In this document: one piece after another, positions 1 through 10,538 of the stretch | Position numbering within the stretch: position 1 is the first letter of the stretch | Layout of the letters: each line of letters starts with the position of its first letter | NCBI GenBank assembly: GCA_027575765.1 | Contig: JANBPT010000331.1 | Coordinates: 1 to 43,634, forward strand | Reading direction: 5' to 3' | DNA from: Tieghemiomyces parasiticus | Taxonomy: Eukaryota; Kickxellomycota; Dimargaritomycetes; Dimargaritales; Dimargaritaceae | DNA: 43,634 nucleotides | The notes under the pieces: model-generated | Databases searched by the model: none | What the model was told of the DNA's origin: nothing | Seen by the model: only the letters and a program-made list of their open reading frames with translations | Position numbers and translations under genes: made by a program

Positions 1-2042
1 AGGGAAATGTTGCCTGTACAAGCACGAGATCAGTGTATGCGGGACAAGAATGAGAATGTGCTCGGTACCTGGAATGCTGGACCTTGATGCGGGGTGAGAG
101 CGCCGGCGGGTTACCATGACTTACAAATCCCGTGGGCGCTTGAGGATTTCTTAATGGCGCAGCCGAGGGACTGGGAGCCTTCCGGTTGGTTGAGCTATCG
201 GTGGGCGGGCCACATTTGAACAACAGGCAGTTTCAGGCCTGCTCGCTAGTGTTTACCAATGGCAGTGCCATTTTGATTAACAATTATTATATAATTAAGC
301 TAGGTTTAATAGTAATACCCACCAGCGCGTAGCGTGGGCTGAGCGTCGGTCTATTCATGAAGCGAAGTAAGCCGTCTTGTCGTTAGCTTATATTTGTGGA
401 GCCTTCGAGTTCCGGGCAGTCTCAACAGCCCTGGGTGTGTGCTGGGCGACCCGTTAGGGCATCGTCCCTAGCGACTTAAACCAACAAGTGGGATTCACAG
501 GTATACTCGGGTTTCGCCAACGACGCTAACAAAGGTTAACATGGCTACCCAACTTCAGGTACCTTGGCATACATAGACCAAAGGAGACCACCCTAACCAC
601 GCTCAATAAATATGGGCTGGGGCTTTGATATGGGACATGGTGGAGAGGTTAAAACTACCAACCATAGTACAAGAAACTAGCCCTTTCGCCAAACAGCCAT
701 ACTAGATGATTAATCGTGTTCCACTCTGCCGGGCTAACCTATAATGCCGAGCTTTGCTACTTCCAGTGTATTTACCTAGGATCTTGGGGATGTATTAGGA
801 TTTATCAGGAAATAGGCCATCGGGACAATTCAGCTTAGAGTTTTTTATAACGGGAGGGCTCGTGTGTAGGGGGGGGGTGGTTGATTAACACCGAGAGACA
901 GTGAATATGACCTTGAAATCAGTAAAGTGGGAAACAGGGCCGATTGAGCATACACCAGGAAGAGTTGATGTTTCGAACCGGGCATGTTAATTGAAGCGGC
1001 CGTAAAGTCTCGTACTTTACTAGCAAGGTATCTTGGACTGTAGTGTGAGATAAGGTCCGGATTGGAAACCTTTAGGAAGTAGGCTCGCTCGAATGTTATA
1101 CTTGGGGGATGTCCGGGGCGACGGCAGGCAGTCTGAGCAATTCCGGCGGGAGGTCAGGAGGGAGAGGCTCACGACCGTGAAGGTAGGTACCAATCTAAGC
1201 ATTCATAAGCGGTGGTGCACCCAGGGAAAGCAATACCATGGAGGAGAGGAATCGTAAAACACAAGAGAATCGGGAGTGGTCGGATGGTACGAATAGTAGA
1301 CGATGCGGCCATAGTAAAACACGGGTAGGGTATGAAATGCAGGAGAGTGGGTACATACAGGAAGACACGCAACGAATGTGTGGAATGGGACTCTGCTGGG
1401 TACACTGCATTACATGGCGCACTGATGTAGCAACTGGGTGGGAAGCGAGAGTCACGGGTTGACAGGAACAGCCTCCCGGCGGTCGTCTATATTCCAGACG
1501 CAGGTTAATTAACTGCTCAAAGTCATTAATCCACACCAGCTATGCTGCAGAGTGTAAAAACAAACGGCACATATACCCTCCACAACATGGTAGAATATGG
1601 CTATCCAGATAACTTTTCAGGCTGACTGGTCCCTACTAGGAAGGCAGAACATGTGGCGGAGTATGAGAATGTTGATGGGAAACGTGAGATAGCACTAACG
1701 TTCTACAAGTTGGCCAGAATGATTAGTGAGGGCACGTAGAGAATGTACAAGCTAAAGGGAACACGTGAATCTTGTTCATAGATAAACATGGTCTAAACTG
1801 TCCAGCTCCTGAGGCAAGGGTGCCATATATAGGTCTCTGAGCCCAGTGTCTTTACCCGCCACCGGCGGTACATTTCTCACTCTTTCCATTGTTCCTGTGT
1901 CACTATCGGTTATCACACTTCTCTCAGAATCCAGCTCCTTCGCCCCCTCACCTATCCAGACGTCTCAGTCCTGGGACATTTATTTCCAGGCCGCCTAGGT
2001 ACCTAGCCTGCACGGCTCACACTTTCTACCCCACCACCCAGT
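1..2042. other. Gene-free left flank with ACCS-like promoter at its end
   Basis: No open frame here resembles a known protein, and no tRNA or snRNA could be folded by eye. Frames of 60 to 113 codons around 1020-1536 overlap on both strands and have no protein-like composition. The stretch around 1100-1460 is purine-rich on the plus strand. From about 1840 the sequence turns pyrimidine-rich, as in the leaders of the other genes here, and this part probably belongs to the promoter and 5' leader of the gene starting at 2043. Confidence 0.6.
1826..1831 (+). promoter_or_regulatory. TATA-like element of the ACCS-like gene
   Basis: A TATATA core lies 217 bp before the ATG at 2043 and is followed by a CT-rich leader. 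Similar elements sit at similar distances before four other genes in the window. The role is inferred from position and sequence only. Confidence 0.4.
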
Positions 2043-3764
2043 ATGTTACCCTCGGTTGACGTTCCACACCCTGCGACGGCCGAAAACTTACAAGGCCAGG
2101 AGACTCCAGGCCCGCCACCCTCGCCCAAAACCCTCCTGCGCGAAGAACCGCTGTCCGTCCGTATTACTCGCAACCTCAATTTCCAGAACCCACTATGGAC
2201 GGCCATTAGGAAGAAGAATGCCGATGTCTACCATGCCACTGAGAACCCCAAGGGTATCATTAGCATGGGCGTATCCGAGAATAAGCTGCTGAAGCACGCA
2301 ATCGTGGAACACGTAAGCGGCCCTTGATAATCCAAGCGGTCTACTAGTCCCAAGACTAGCCCGGCCCAGTCCCGCCCTGCCGTGCCATGCAGGGTTATGC
2401 ATTAACCCACTAGTCATTGAACTCGACTTGCGTGTGCCACCTCACCCCTACTCCAGCTCCGTCCTACATTAGACCTGGTCCCGGAACAACTCTTCTACGG
2501 CATTGATATCACAGGCTCCCGTCGACTCCGCGAAAGCATCGCGGCAATGGTCAATCGCCATTTCGATCCGGCCCTCACCATCGAAGCGGACCACATCACA
2601 GTTCACAACGGCTCCGCCAGTGCGGTTGACATCTTCTCTTACGCCGTCTGTGAGCCTGACGAAGCCATTCTCATTGCTGCCCCGTACTACGGTGGTCTAG
2701 ATTTTTACACCGCCATGCGCGCCGATAACAAGCTGATTGGCGTGCCCATGAGTCCCGTAGAGATGTTTGACCCCGAGGCCCACGTACGTTTATTGGACGC
2801 AGCTCTCCACCGGGCCCTCGGTGAGGGGTTGTTGGTCCGGGGGTTGATTCTCGTTAACCCACATAACCCTCTGGGTCTGTGCCATTCCCGGGCGTTGCTG
2901 GAGAACATTTTGCGGTTTGCCCATCGTAACAGCCTCCACGTGCTGGCCGATGAAGTGTACGCCTTGTCCGTTTTCCATCACGAGTTGAAGAGCCTGCAAT
3001 CCACCACTGCGGTGGATATCAACTCCCAGGGCACCTCCGCGGTGTTAGAGGCCGAGGCCGCTATGGCTGACCCATCCACCCCGCGCAACAGTGCGGTCGC
3101 CCCCCAACTGGCCCCACTTGACTTTACTACCCCGTTCCACTCGGTCCTCAGTCTGGCCAACCTGCGCGACCTCATCAATCCACGGCTGGTTCATGTAATC
3201 CACGGCATGAGCAAAGACTTTTGTGTGGGCGGCCTCCGAATTGGCTACTTCATTTCGCCCTGGGACCCGCAGTTCAACGCGGCAGTCAAATCCGTATCGG
3301 TCTTCGCGTGGTACGCCAATACCATCGACGCTCTGGCGTGTGCCTTCTTCCGTGACCCCGAGTGGCTGGTGACGTTCTTACAGATGAGTCGTGAAGCATT
3401 GGCTAGAATGTATGTGCGAGCTGCCGCGTTTTTGCAGCGCCATGGGGTTAACTACGTACCGTCCAGGGCGGGACCGTTCCTGTGGATGGATTTGCGGCCG
3501 TTCTGCAAACGCCGCAAGGACGCTGGGATGATGATAGGGGCGGGGCCTGGGTTAGATGAAGATTTGGAGGAGATATCGGTCAGCGTGGATGAGGAAATTG
3601 CCCTGTTTGACCGCCTGATGAACCATGGTGTGTATCTGGCTAGTGGGCGTGCTTTCCACGCTTCGACGTCGGGCTGGTTCCGCCTTACATTCGCTTTGGA
3701 TCCGACAGAGTTGGACCTAGGCCTCCAGAGAATTTCTAAGGCCCTGGGCCTTGTGGCTGCGTAG
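2043..3764 (+). CDS. ACC-synthase-like PLP-dependent aminotransferase (class I/II), 2 exons
   Basis: Exons 2043-2312 and 2457-3764 join in phase 0 across a 144-nt intron (donor GTAAGC, acceptor CTCCAG) to give 525 residues. The protein is a fold-type I PLP enzyme of the 1-aminocyclopropane-1-carboxylate synthase-like group. Visible hallmarks are NPHNPLG starting at N224 and ADEVY with D255 and Y258. The Schiff-base lysine is K343 in MSKDF, followed by GGLRIGY with R351 as the likely phosphate contact. R499 in WFRLTFA is the likely carboxylate-binding arginine. Known members make ACC from S-adenosylmethionine or act as aminotransferases or lyases; which reaction applies here cannot be read from sequence. 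The spacing from D255 to K343 is about 40 residues longer than in plant ACC synthases as I remember them, with an Ala/Pro-rich insert. The first ATG of the open frame was chosen; it gives about 40 poorly conserved residues before the family match begins. Cytosolic location is presumed. Confidence 0.85.
2313..2456 (+). other. Intron of the ACCS-like gene
   Basis: This is a 144-nt GT-AG intron in phase 0. Without removing it the N-terminal frame stops at 2327 and the catalytic frame lacks its substrate-binding N-terminus. Splicing restores a continuous PLP-enzyme sequence, with VEH followed by LRPTLDLVPEQLFYG. Confidence 0.8.
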
Positions 3765-3925
3765 TCTAGTGACGAGTGGCGAAAGTAACGGTTGGTCAAA
3801 CCGTGCGCCACCAGCAGGCTGTATCAAAGATACTATGATCGAGACTTACTCGGCGCGACGGCCATGTAGATGGATCGTCCAGCAATTTTAGTTTCGCCGT
3901 ATAGTATAGCATTGTTTTTAATATA

Positions 3926-3931
3926 AATAAA
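3926..3931 (+). terminator. Polyadenylation signal of ACCS-like gene
   Basis: AATAAA in an AT-rich patch 162 nt downstream of the stop codon at 3762-3764. The position fits a short fungal 3' UTR. Confidence 0.45.
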
Positions 3932-6406
3932 AAACGCTTCTCTAGTGAGCACCGATTGCTATATGGACTCCGTGTGACCAAATTGGTCCAGGGCCACCTT
4001 TTAGGAAATAATGTTATTGACTTTGAAACCTAACCACTGAAGTGCGCCTGTTGGCCCGGACCCTGTCCCCGGCGATATTAGTTTTCAGCAGATGGGTGCT
4101 GGTTTTAAGCCAAGTCCATCAGCCAGCCTATCATGCAGCACTCCCCATGGTATCACTGGCGATCGGTGAGATTTGGGGACACACAATGCGCTGATGGAAC
4201 TGCACATGGCTAAGTTCCTGTCATACCCTTCCCACATTGTGGTTGGGGGAATATATCAAAGCCAGGCTATCGATGTACCGCTCAGCTGGGAATCTTCCGC
4301 CAGTTAGCCCAGGTGCTTGCCCCCACCAATTCCATCTGTACAATCTAGTGAGCGCCCGGCAATTGGATTGCGTTCAAGGGAATCATTTCTCGAGTGCGGG
4401 CCGGACTACCGGCCCTTAAATAGTGCTGCAATAAGCGACTGCGTCCCCTAAGCTTTCGCCACTACAATCAAGGTTGATTTTAGCCTTTCCTCTCTGGGAA
4501 CATAATGTTAGCTGGCATTGGCCCATTATGTTTGGAAATGTGGCTGGGGCAAAAGCTGGGAATGGGAGACAGTAGAATAATGAAAAGGCAGCAAGGGCGA
4601 TGCCTTCTGCGCCAGGTACCGATGGCCAAGGCTGGCCTGGACCTGTCCGTGTGCTGGGTTAGGATCTCATTAGGTGGCATTTATTGAGCCCACCCTCCTT
4701 TCCCTGGCACCACACTGCACCATCTACCACCGGTCCCTACACTTCGAACAAATGTTATGCGGGAATGTATTGTACACAATCCATTGGTTTCCACCACCGG
4801 TGCCGAAGGAACCATCCATTCTCCGGGACTGCGGGTAAATGAAATAGCGCAGCTACGGAATTATCCGTCTGGAGTGTTTGGGGTCTGGCCTCTCCGGCTC
4901 ACCAAAGCACGTCATGCGTGCCAGTCACATAATGACACCGCCAGGGTACGCGCGCGCCCCTTTCCCCTGCGTCGTTCAACCGGGGGCCTAGGAGTGAGCA
5001 CTGGGAACGTCCACGGTAGGTGATGGGCCTGTCGGGTTCCTTATGGGAGGAAGGACGGTGATTCGGAGGGATGGCTAGGCAGGCACGTTGCGAGAGCGGT
5101 TCCGGTCGGGACGCGGCTGATGGAGGCCGAAACCGCTGTGACTGTGGAGGGGCCCTTGCGGAAACAATCAATCAGTTCGATGGGACCAATGCCAGTCGTA
5201 TCACCTGAGGCGGGTCCACGTAAAAACAGCCGAGCCATGGCCGGCTGATGCTAATTGGGGTCCCAGTAGAGAGGGTGCAATCCCCGTGCTTTCGGCTGCA
5301 ACGTCTTCGGTGGGTCTGGCCAGAGTAAATAACTTTCTGGCCCCACGTCCCTGATTTGTCTTACGGCCCGCCGGCCCATGCCAACTGCGGCAGAACGAGC
5401 CAGCCCGCCACGCCATGTCTGTTGTACAGCCTCGCTTTCAAACAACGAGGACGTGTCACGCGGCAGTTTTAGAGTTTAGGGTTGGCCAATCCAGTGGTCA
5501 CGTTGGCCGCGAGCTGCAGAGAAGACAGATCAGCTGAGTATTACATCTCGCCGCCGGTCGATTGGCCACAGGCACGGCCGTGCTCGGGGGGAGGGGCCAT
5601 GGCCTTCATGACCCACCAGAGGGTTTCTGCCCGTCGTCCTTCGTCTGGGCTCGACTGGTTTCTAACAAGCTGAGACCTGCTGGCCAGGGGAGGGGGGAGT
5701 TTGTGACTTGCAGTGCCCGGCCGCAGGGCCATTCGACGGCCAGAGGAGGGCGGGTGGGAAAGGATGTGACTACCAGGGGATCGACCCCAAGGAACCTCGC
5801 CGGCCGGGTGGGGTAGGGTATAGGGATCTACGGGTTTATCTACTGGCCCAGTCCCGTCTCTGTGACCGCTACGGAGTATGACTAGCCACTCTTAATTAGC
5901 CGACCCATGAGAACGGGGAGGCCCTGGGCCCACATCCGCACGCACAGCATCGAGCCCAGCGACTATGAAGCTTTCCGGCACTGTTATATACGGCCGCACC
6001 TAGCCAACGGGACTGCCAACGATGACGGTGCGATTCGATGATGGCCGGCAGAGGCCGGTGCCCTGTAGGACCACTGCCTTGCGCTCGGTGGGACGTCGAA
6101 GGCCATGGGAGGGGGGATGGCTCGCAGCCGTGCCAGAGTGGCGGTGTGGGAGTCGTAGTATATTCGTCATTGGCCGTCGGAACGGAACCCGCCCATCTCA
6201 GCCAACGGCGATGGCGTCGGTGCTGGGAGAAGGACTGAGTGCGGTGTGGCGGCCCCGGCTGGCTACGATCGTTCGTGTCTGGTGGGCTTCCTTGCCCTCC
6301 TCCCCCGCCTAGCCCGGGTTGACCACCCACCCATCTGCCCCATCTGAGCACCTCAAATGCCCGGCTTGGTTTCGCCTCCCCCGCGACCTTCGGCGTACCG
6401 GCCAAG

Positions 6407-6413
6407 TATATAA
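6407..6413 (+). promoter_or_regulatory. TATA box of the P5CDH gene
   Basis: TATATAA lies 278 bp before the ATG at 6685, directly upstream of a continuous CT-rich leader. The match to a TATA box is good; its function is inferred. Confidence 0.5.
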
Positions 6414-6684
6414 CTGAACGTATCCGCTCCCCCCGTCTTACAACCCCATCGTCTGTCTCCGTATAATAAGTTTCGCAATCTTTCCGTCCCCTTCGTTTCT
6501 TGCTCCCCCTCTCGACCCGTTAAACTTCCCACAACCCCACACTTTTTCTACCCCACCTCTGTGACCGCTAAAACTGACAGTCACATCCGCTCGCCTGCCT
6601 GCCTCTTCGGATCCTTCGCATTCCACGCCTCACCGCATCCCCTTTTTCTCGCACCCTCTCATTTGCTCTACCCTTATCGTCACA

Positions 6685-8352
6685 ATGTCGGCCGTCCCGC
6701 AAACCTTCACCGTGAAACTGCCCGCCATCCGCAATGAGCCCATGTACAGCTATGCACCGGGAAGCGTTGAGCGCCGCAAGCTAGCCGAGGCTATCAAGGA
6801 GATTCGCGACCACGGGCCGTATGAAGTCCCTGTGGTAATTGATGGCAAACCGGTCAAGACGGGCCAGCTGGAGGAGCAGCGCAACCCGTCGGACCACCAG
6901 CACGTGGTGTGCCGCTACCACAATGCGACGGACCCGGCGCTGGTGACCCAGGCGGTGGAGGGCGCACTGCGAGCCAAGGAAGCCTGGGAGACCCTACCGC
7001 TGTACGACCGGCTGGCGGTCATGATGCGCGCCGCAGACCTGCTGGCCACCAAATACCGCTACAAGTTGATGGCGGCCACCATGTTGGGCCAGGGAAAGAA
7101 CGTGTGGCAGGCTGAGATTGACGCGGCCGCCGAGGCCGTCGACTTTCTGCGCTTCAACTGCAAGTTCGCCGAGGAAATTTACGCCCACCAGCCCCCGGAG
7201 AACTCCGCCGGCAGCTGGAACCACGTCGAGTACCGCCCTCTGGAAGGCTTTGTGTTTGCCGTGTCCCCGTTCAACTTTACCGCCATTGCCGCCAATCTCT
7301 GCGGCGCCCCCGCTGTGATGGGTAACGTGGTGGTGTGGAAGCCGTCCCCATCGGCTATCCTGTCCAACTACTTCATGTATCAGGTGTTTGAGGAGGCTGG
7401 GCTACCCGCCGGCGTCATTCAGTTCGTACCGGGCCCCGCCGCTGAGATGGCCCAGCAGCTGTTTGCCCGTCCGGATTTCGCCGGTCTGCACTTCACCGGC
7501 AGTACCGTTGTGTTCAAGGGCATGTGGAAGACCATTGCCCAGCATATCGACACCTACCACGCCTACCCGCGGATCGTGGGCGAGACTGGCGGCAAGAACT
7601 TCCACCTCATCCACCCGACCGCCCCTGTCCGCAGCACGGCCATCCAGACCATCCGCGCGGCGTTTGAGTACCAGGGCCAGAAGTGTTCGGCCTGCTCGCG
7701 ATGCTACGCTCCCAAGTCCAAGTGGCCCGAGTTTAAGGAGCACCTGCTGACCGAACACGGCCGAATCACCGTGGGACCCGTCGACGACTTTTCGCACTTT
7801 ATGACGGCCGTTATTAACCGCCCGTCCTTTGACAAGATTACCAAGTTCATCGACCATGCCCGGGCTGCCGACGACTGCGAGATTATCGCCGGCGGGACCT
7901 ACGACGACAGCAAGGGGTACTTTATCCAGCCAACTATCATCGTCACCACCAACCCGCAGACCAAGACCATGACGGACGAGATTTTCGGGCCCGTTCTTAC
8001 CATCCTGGTCTATGAAGACAACGATGGTGCTACGGAGGGCTGGCGCAAGGCGATCGACCTCATCAACACCACCGGTACCTACGGCCTCACCGGCGCCATC
8101 TTCGCCACCGACCGGCTGGCCATCGTCGACGCCACCTCCCGGCTCCGCCACACCGCCGGTAACTTTTACATTAACGACAAGTGTACCGGCGCCGTGGTCG
8201 GTCAGCAGTCGTTCGGCGGGGCCCGTAACTCCGGTACTAACGATAAGGCCGGTAGTGCTAACCTGCTCTACCGTTTCGTGAGCCCGCGATCGGTCAAGGA
8301 GACATTTGTACCCGTCGAGGATCTGTTCTACCCTCACAACGTCAAGGACTAG
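6685..8352 (+). CDS. PUT2: Delta-1-pyrroline-5-carboxylate dehydrogenase
   Basis: This intronless gene of 555 residues belongs to the aldehyde dehydrogenase superfamily, P5CDH (ALDH4) branch. The enzyme oxidises glutamate semialdehyde, which is in equilibrium with pyrroline-5-carboxylate, to glutamate with NAD+. It is the last step of proline catabolism, normally in the mitochondrial matrix. Visible hallmarks are the N-terminal NEPMYSYAPGS stretch typical of eukaryotic P5CDH, the VSPFNFTAIA cofactor-site motif, FTGS, the general base E300 in GETGGKNF, and the catalytic C334 in GQKCSACSR. The 34-residue gap between E300 and C334 is the spacing I recall for human P5CDH. The start gives only about nine residues before the conserved FTVKLPAIRNEP region, so a mitochondrial presequence is short or missing. 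The frame is closed by TAG, and a (CT)13 tract follows eight bases later. Identification is firm; the symbol is by analogy with yeast. Confidence 0.96.
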   Translation: MSAVPQTFTVKLPAIRNEPMYSYAPGSVERRKLAEAIKEIRDHGPYEVPVVIDGKPVKTGQLEEQRNPSDHQHVVCRYHNATDPALVTQAVEGALRAKEAWETLPLYDRLAVMMRAADLLATKYRYKLMAATMLGQGKNVWQAEIDAAAEAVDFLRFNCKFAEEIYAHQPPENSAGSWNHVEYRPLEGFVFAVSPFNFTAIAANLCGAPAVMGNVVVWKPSPSAILSNYFMYQVFEEAGLPAGVIQFVPGPAAEMAQQLFARPDFAGLHFTGSTVVFKGMWKTIAQHIDTYHAYPRIVGETGGKNFHLIHPTAPVRSTAIQTIRAAFEYQGQKCSACSRCYAPKSKWPEFKEHLLTEHGRITVGPVDDFSHFMTAVINRPSFDKITKFIDHARAADDCEIIAGGTYDDSKGYFIQPTIIVTTNPQTKTMTDEIFGPVLTILVYEDNDGATEGWRKAIDLINTTGTYGLTGAIFATDRLAIVDATSRLRHTAGNFYINDKCTGAVVGQQSFGGARNSGTNDKAGSANLLYRFVSPRSVKETFVPVEDLFYPHNVKD

Positions 8353-8360
8353 ATAACTTT

Positions 8361-8386
8361 CTCTCTCTCTCTCTCTCTCTCTCTCT
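8361..8386. repeat. (CT)13 microsatellite
   Basis: A perfect dinucleotide run of thirteen CT units begins eight bases after the P5CDH stop codon, so it should lie in the 3' UTR. It is likely to be length-polymorphic. Confidence 0.95.
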
Positions 8387-8500
8387 AAATATATACCTGG
8401 ATTAGAGATTTCCCGCAGGGTTACGTATTATAAACCCTTCGCCTAACTCAAGTTTCTATCAGCTCTCGTAACTAATTTGGGCAGTCATTTGTAGCACCCG

Positions 8501-8506
8501 AATAAA
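8501..8506 (+). terminator. Polyadenylation signal of P5CDH
   Basis: AATAAA lies about 150 nt after the stop codon, in AT-rich sequence. Confidence 0.4.
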
Positions 8507-8914
8507 AGAAAAATATGTGACCAAGCTGTCAGTCCTGAGGATAATATTGATATGAGGAAGTAATCGGGCAAAGAAGTAGAGGGGGCGGGCAAGGAGAGTA
8601 GCTGTATATATTTTACAGAAACGCAATGTCGCCCACCGACACTTCAAACCGTCAACTCAATTTGATGGTCCATACAGGGGTCCGATGGGTAACATGTGTC
8701 AAGGTATTCACTTGGACAGAAAGGAGAGAGACGCGGGTTGAAATTTATGAAAAATAAAAAAAAGGGAGGATGAGGGGAAATTGCCAGTATATAAAGCAGG
8801 GGAGAGAGAAATAGCGGCGAGAGGATTTGAAGTGTGGGCGAACACAATTCCCCTTTGCGGGGAAAAAATATAGCGTAACCAAAATATAAAGCCCAAATCG
8901 TGGACTTTTGAATG

Positions 8915-8936
8915 ACACACACACACATGCACACAC
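8915..8936. repeat. Imperfect (AC) microsatellite
   Basis: Six AC units, then a short ATGC interruption and three more AC units. It lies in the presumed 3' UTR of the minus-strand AP-1 mu gene, about 55 nt after its stop. Confidence 0.85.
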
Positions 8937-8989
8937 CCATACGAGGATGACAACAGTGTGACAACAGACCCAACACAAGTGGCCCCTTG

Positions 8990-10538
8990 TTAAATGGGCG
9001 GCAAACGGGAGCTGGACCGGATGGGATCGGGCATACGCATATGGTAGTCGCCGTTCTGGGTGATGTAGCGGACCCACGGGAGGGCCTGGTAGCCGGACTT
9101 TTCGACAATCTTGAGGTAACGCACCTGGATTCCCGACACTGTAAAGTAGGGGATTTCGAACTTGACGGCGATAGGCGGCTTCTTTTCGGCTTCCTCGTTC
9201 TTGATGCTCGGTAGCCCAAAGTGCGCCCGCAGTAACGCTTCCTTGCCCCCGGGGAACTGGCGGATCTTCCACACCAGCGCAGATTTCTCCGGGACGTAGG
9301 CCACGACACCGATGCTGCACTGTGTAGGACCAGGATCGCGCGATTGGACGGAGTGAGGAGGAGTATAATTCAGAAAGGAGGCTGGGTTAGCTAGGTTCTC
9401 GCAATGCGGTTAAAGTGGGTGAGACTTTTTCGTCAGTAAGAATAATATATATAGATATATAGATTATCCTAACCAACCGATTGCACAGTTTTCTCCCCTC
9501 GACCAAGCCTTCAAAAACAAAAAAACAAAAACAAATAAACCACCAGCGAGTGGAACTTACCCTGAACCGTGGCGAGTCCACATCATCGGGCACGGGCACG
9601 ATAATCTCGACGTTATTGGCGGTGGACCGGCGCTTGAACTGGGCCTTGGCCTTGATCATGTACTCGATGCGGCCGGTATGGGTCTCAACGACGGTTTCGC
9701 ACCAGACGAGGGGTTTGACTTGGGTATTGAGGCGGTAACTCATGAGTTCAAACTCGCCGTCGGGCGGGATGAACGATATCGTACGGTCGTTCTCGAACCG
9801 GGACAGACGCACACACTGGTGGAACTTGATGTCCTCCATCTCGACGGCCTTGGTACGCGTGGAGGACCGCCCGGTATTTTCAAACATCACCTTGTCATTC
9901 AGCCCGAGACGCAATTCGGGCATGCCGCTCAGGTAACACTTCATCTTGATGGCGCCCAGAATCTCGCTGCGCAGTACGTTGCCGTTGGAACTCACCAGGA
10001 GGTTGACGGATTCAATCACGTCCAAAAATACCTCGTTCTTGCGGTACTTGACCCCCTCCGACCGCCATGACACGGCGTTGGTGACGGCCATAGGCGGCCG
10101 GACCTGAACCTCCAGCTTGTGGCTCTCCTGGGTGATATATTCCTGCAGAATTTTGGACTCGGTCGTCTGTGGGTGTCCATAGTCCATCATCTCGTCCAGT
10201 AGCTCGTAAATGATTACAAAGTTATCCCGAATCGACTCCTCCTCGAGCGCCTTGAAGTACTCGGCAAATACCTCGGTCAGCTTGTTGAGGAAGAGAAGGA
10301 TGGTCATCGCGTTCGAGTTCTTGCGGCTCAGCGCCAGTAGGTACAGGTTGTTGTGCCGCACATGCAAGTAGTTGATGCCCTGGTCCGTCATGACCGGAAT
10401 CGCCGTTTGCTCCTCCTCCTCGCGTTCCAACAGTAGGGGCATGAACCGGTCCACCGCGCTCATAGGCACGTCGCCCCGATAGTCACGCGCGATGAGGGTC
10501 TTGCCCTTCACGTCGAGAATGAACACGGCGGAAGCCAT
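8990..10538 (-). CDS. APM1: AP-1 clathrin adaptor complex medium (mu) subunit, 2 exons
   Basis: On the minus strand, exon 10538-9561 and exon 9319-8990 join in phase 0 (donor GTAAGT, acceptor CACAG) to give 435 residues. The mu1 chain recognises YxxPhi sorting signals in cargo and belongs to the AP-1 complex that forms clathrin coats at the trans-Golgi and endosomes. The N-terminal longin-like domain (about 1-140) starts MASAVFILDVKGK, typical of mu1. The mu-homology domain fills the rest. D173 in FLDVIES aligns with the aspartate of the YxxPhi pocket in mammalian mu1. The C-terminus carries the signature GYQALPWVRYITQNGDY, which favours mu1 over mu2 or mu3. An upstream in-frame extension to 10904 exists, but homology begins exactly at the ATG at 10538. 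About 14 residues follow the usual end of the family. Confidence 0.95.
9320..9560 (-). other. Intron of AP-1 mu gene
   Basis: A 241-nt GT-AG intron in phase 0 lies inside the mu-homology domain, between DSPRFR and CSIGVVAYVPEK. Reading through it on the minus strand gives a short non-homologous tail, so removal is required. Confidence 0.85.

Larger units (their letters stand above)
3765..6684. other. Intergenic region: 3' end of ACCS-like gene, gene-free middle, P5CDH promoter
   Basis: A canonical AATAAA at 3926-3931 lies about 160 nt after the ACCS-like stop and probably marks its 3' end. Between about 4000 and 6350 there are only short overlapping frames on both strands, including a 169-codon minus frame at 5896-6405, none resembling a known protein. 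The part from about 5000 to 6350 is GC-rich. From about 6350 the strand becomes strongly CT-rich and leads into the P5CDH start. Confidence 0.55.
8353..8989. other. Convergent 3' region between P5CDH and AP-1 mu
   Basis: These 637 bp separate two tail-to-tail genes. They hold the (CT)13 tract, an AATAAA at 8501-8506 about 150 nt past the P5CDH stop, and a short (AC) repeat near 8915-8936. AT-rich sequence in the middle fits two 3' UTRs. No gene is seen. Confidence 0.65.

Noticed and set aside
971..981. TTCGAA next to CCGG, resembling a tRNA B box on the minus strand
   Set aside because: The bases flanking the loop do not form a T stem, and no acceptor or anticodon arm could be found.
5896..6405. 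169-codon minus-strand frame upstream of P5CDH
   Set aside because: Low-complexity Gly/Arg/Pro/Trp composition in GC-rich promoter DNA; no homology and no splice logic.
2018..6557. Similar CACACTTT..CTACCCCACC strings before the ACCS-like and P5CDH starts
   Set aside because: Both lie in CT-rich leaders at different distances from the ATG (about 8 and 128 bp); low-complexity similarity is the simpler explanation.
5858..6570. Exact 14-bp direct repeat (5858-5871 and 6557-6570) in the P5CDH upstream region
   Set aside because: A few exact 14-mer repeats are expected by chance in a window of this size.
7402..8337. 311-codon minus-strand frame antisense to P5CDH
   Set aside because: It is a shadow of the GC-rich P5CDH codons; its sequence is Val/Gly/Asp-biased with no homology.
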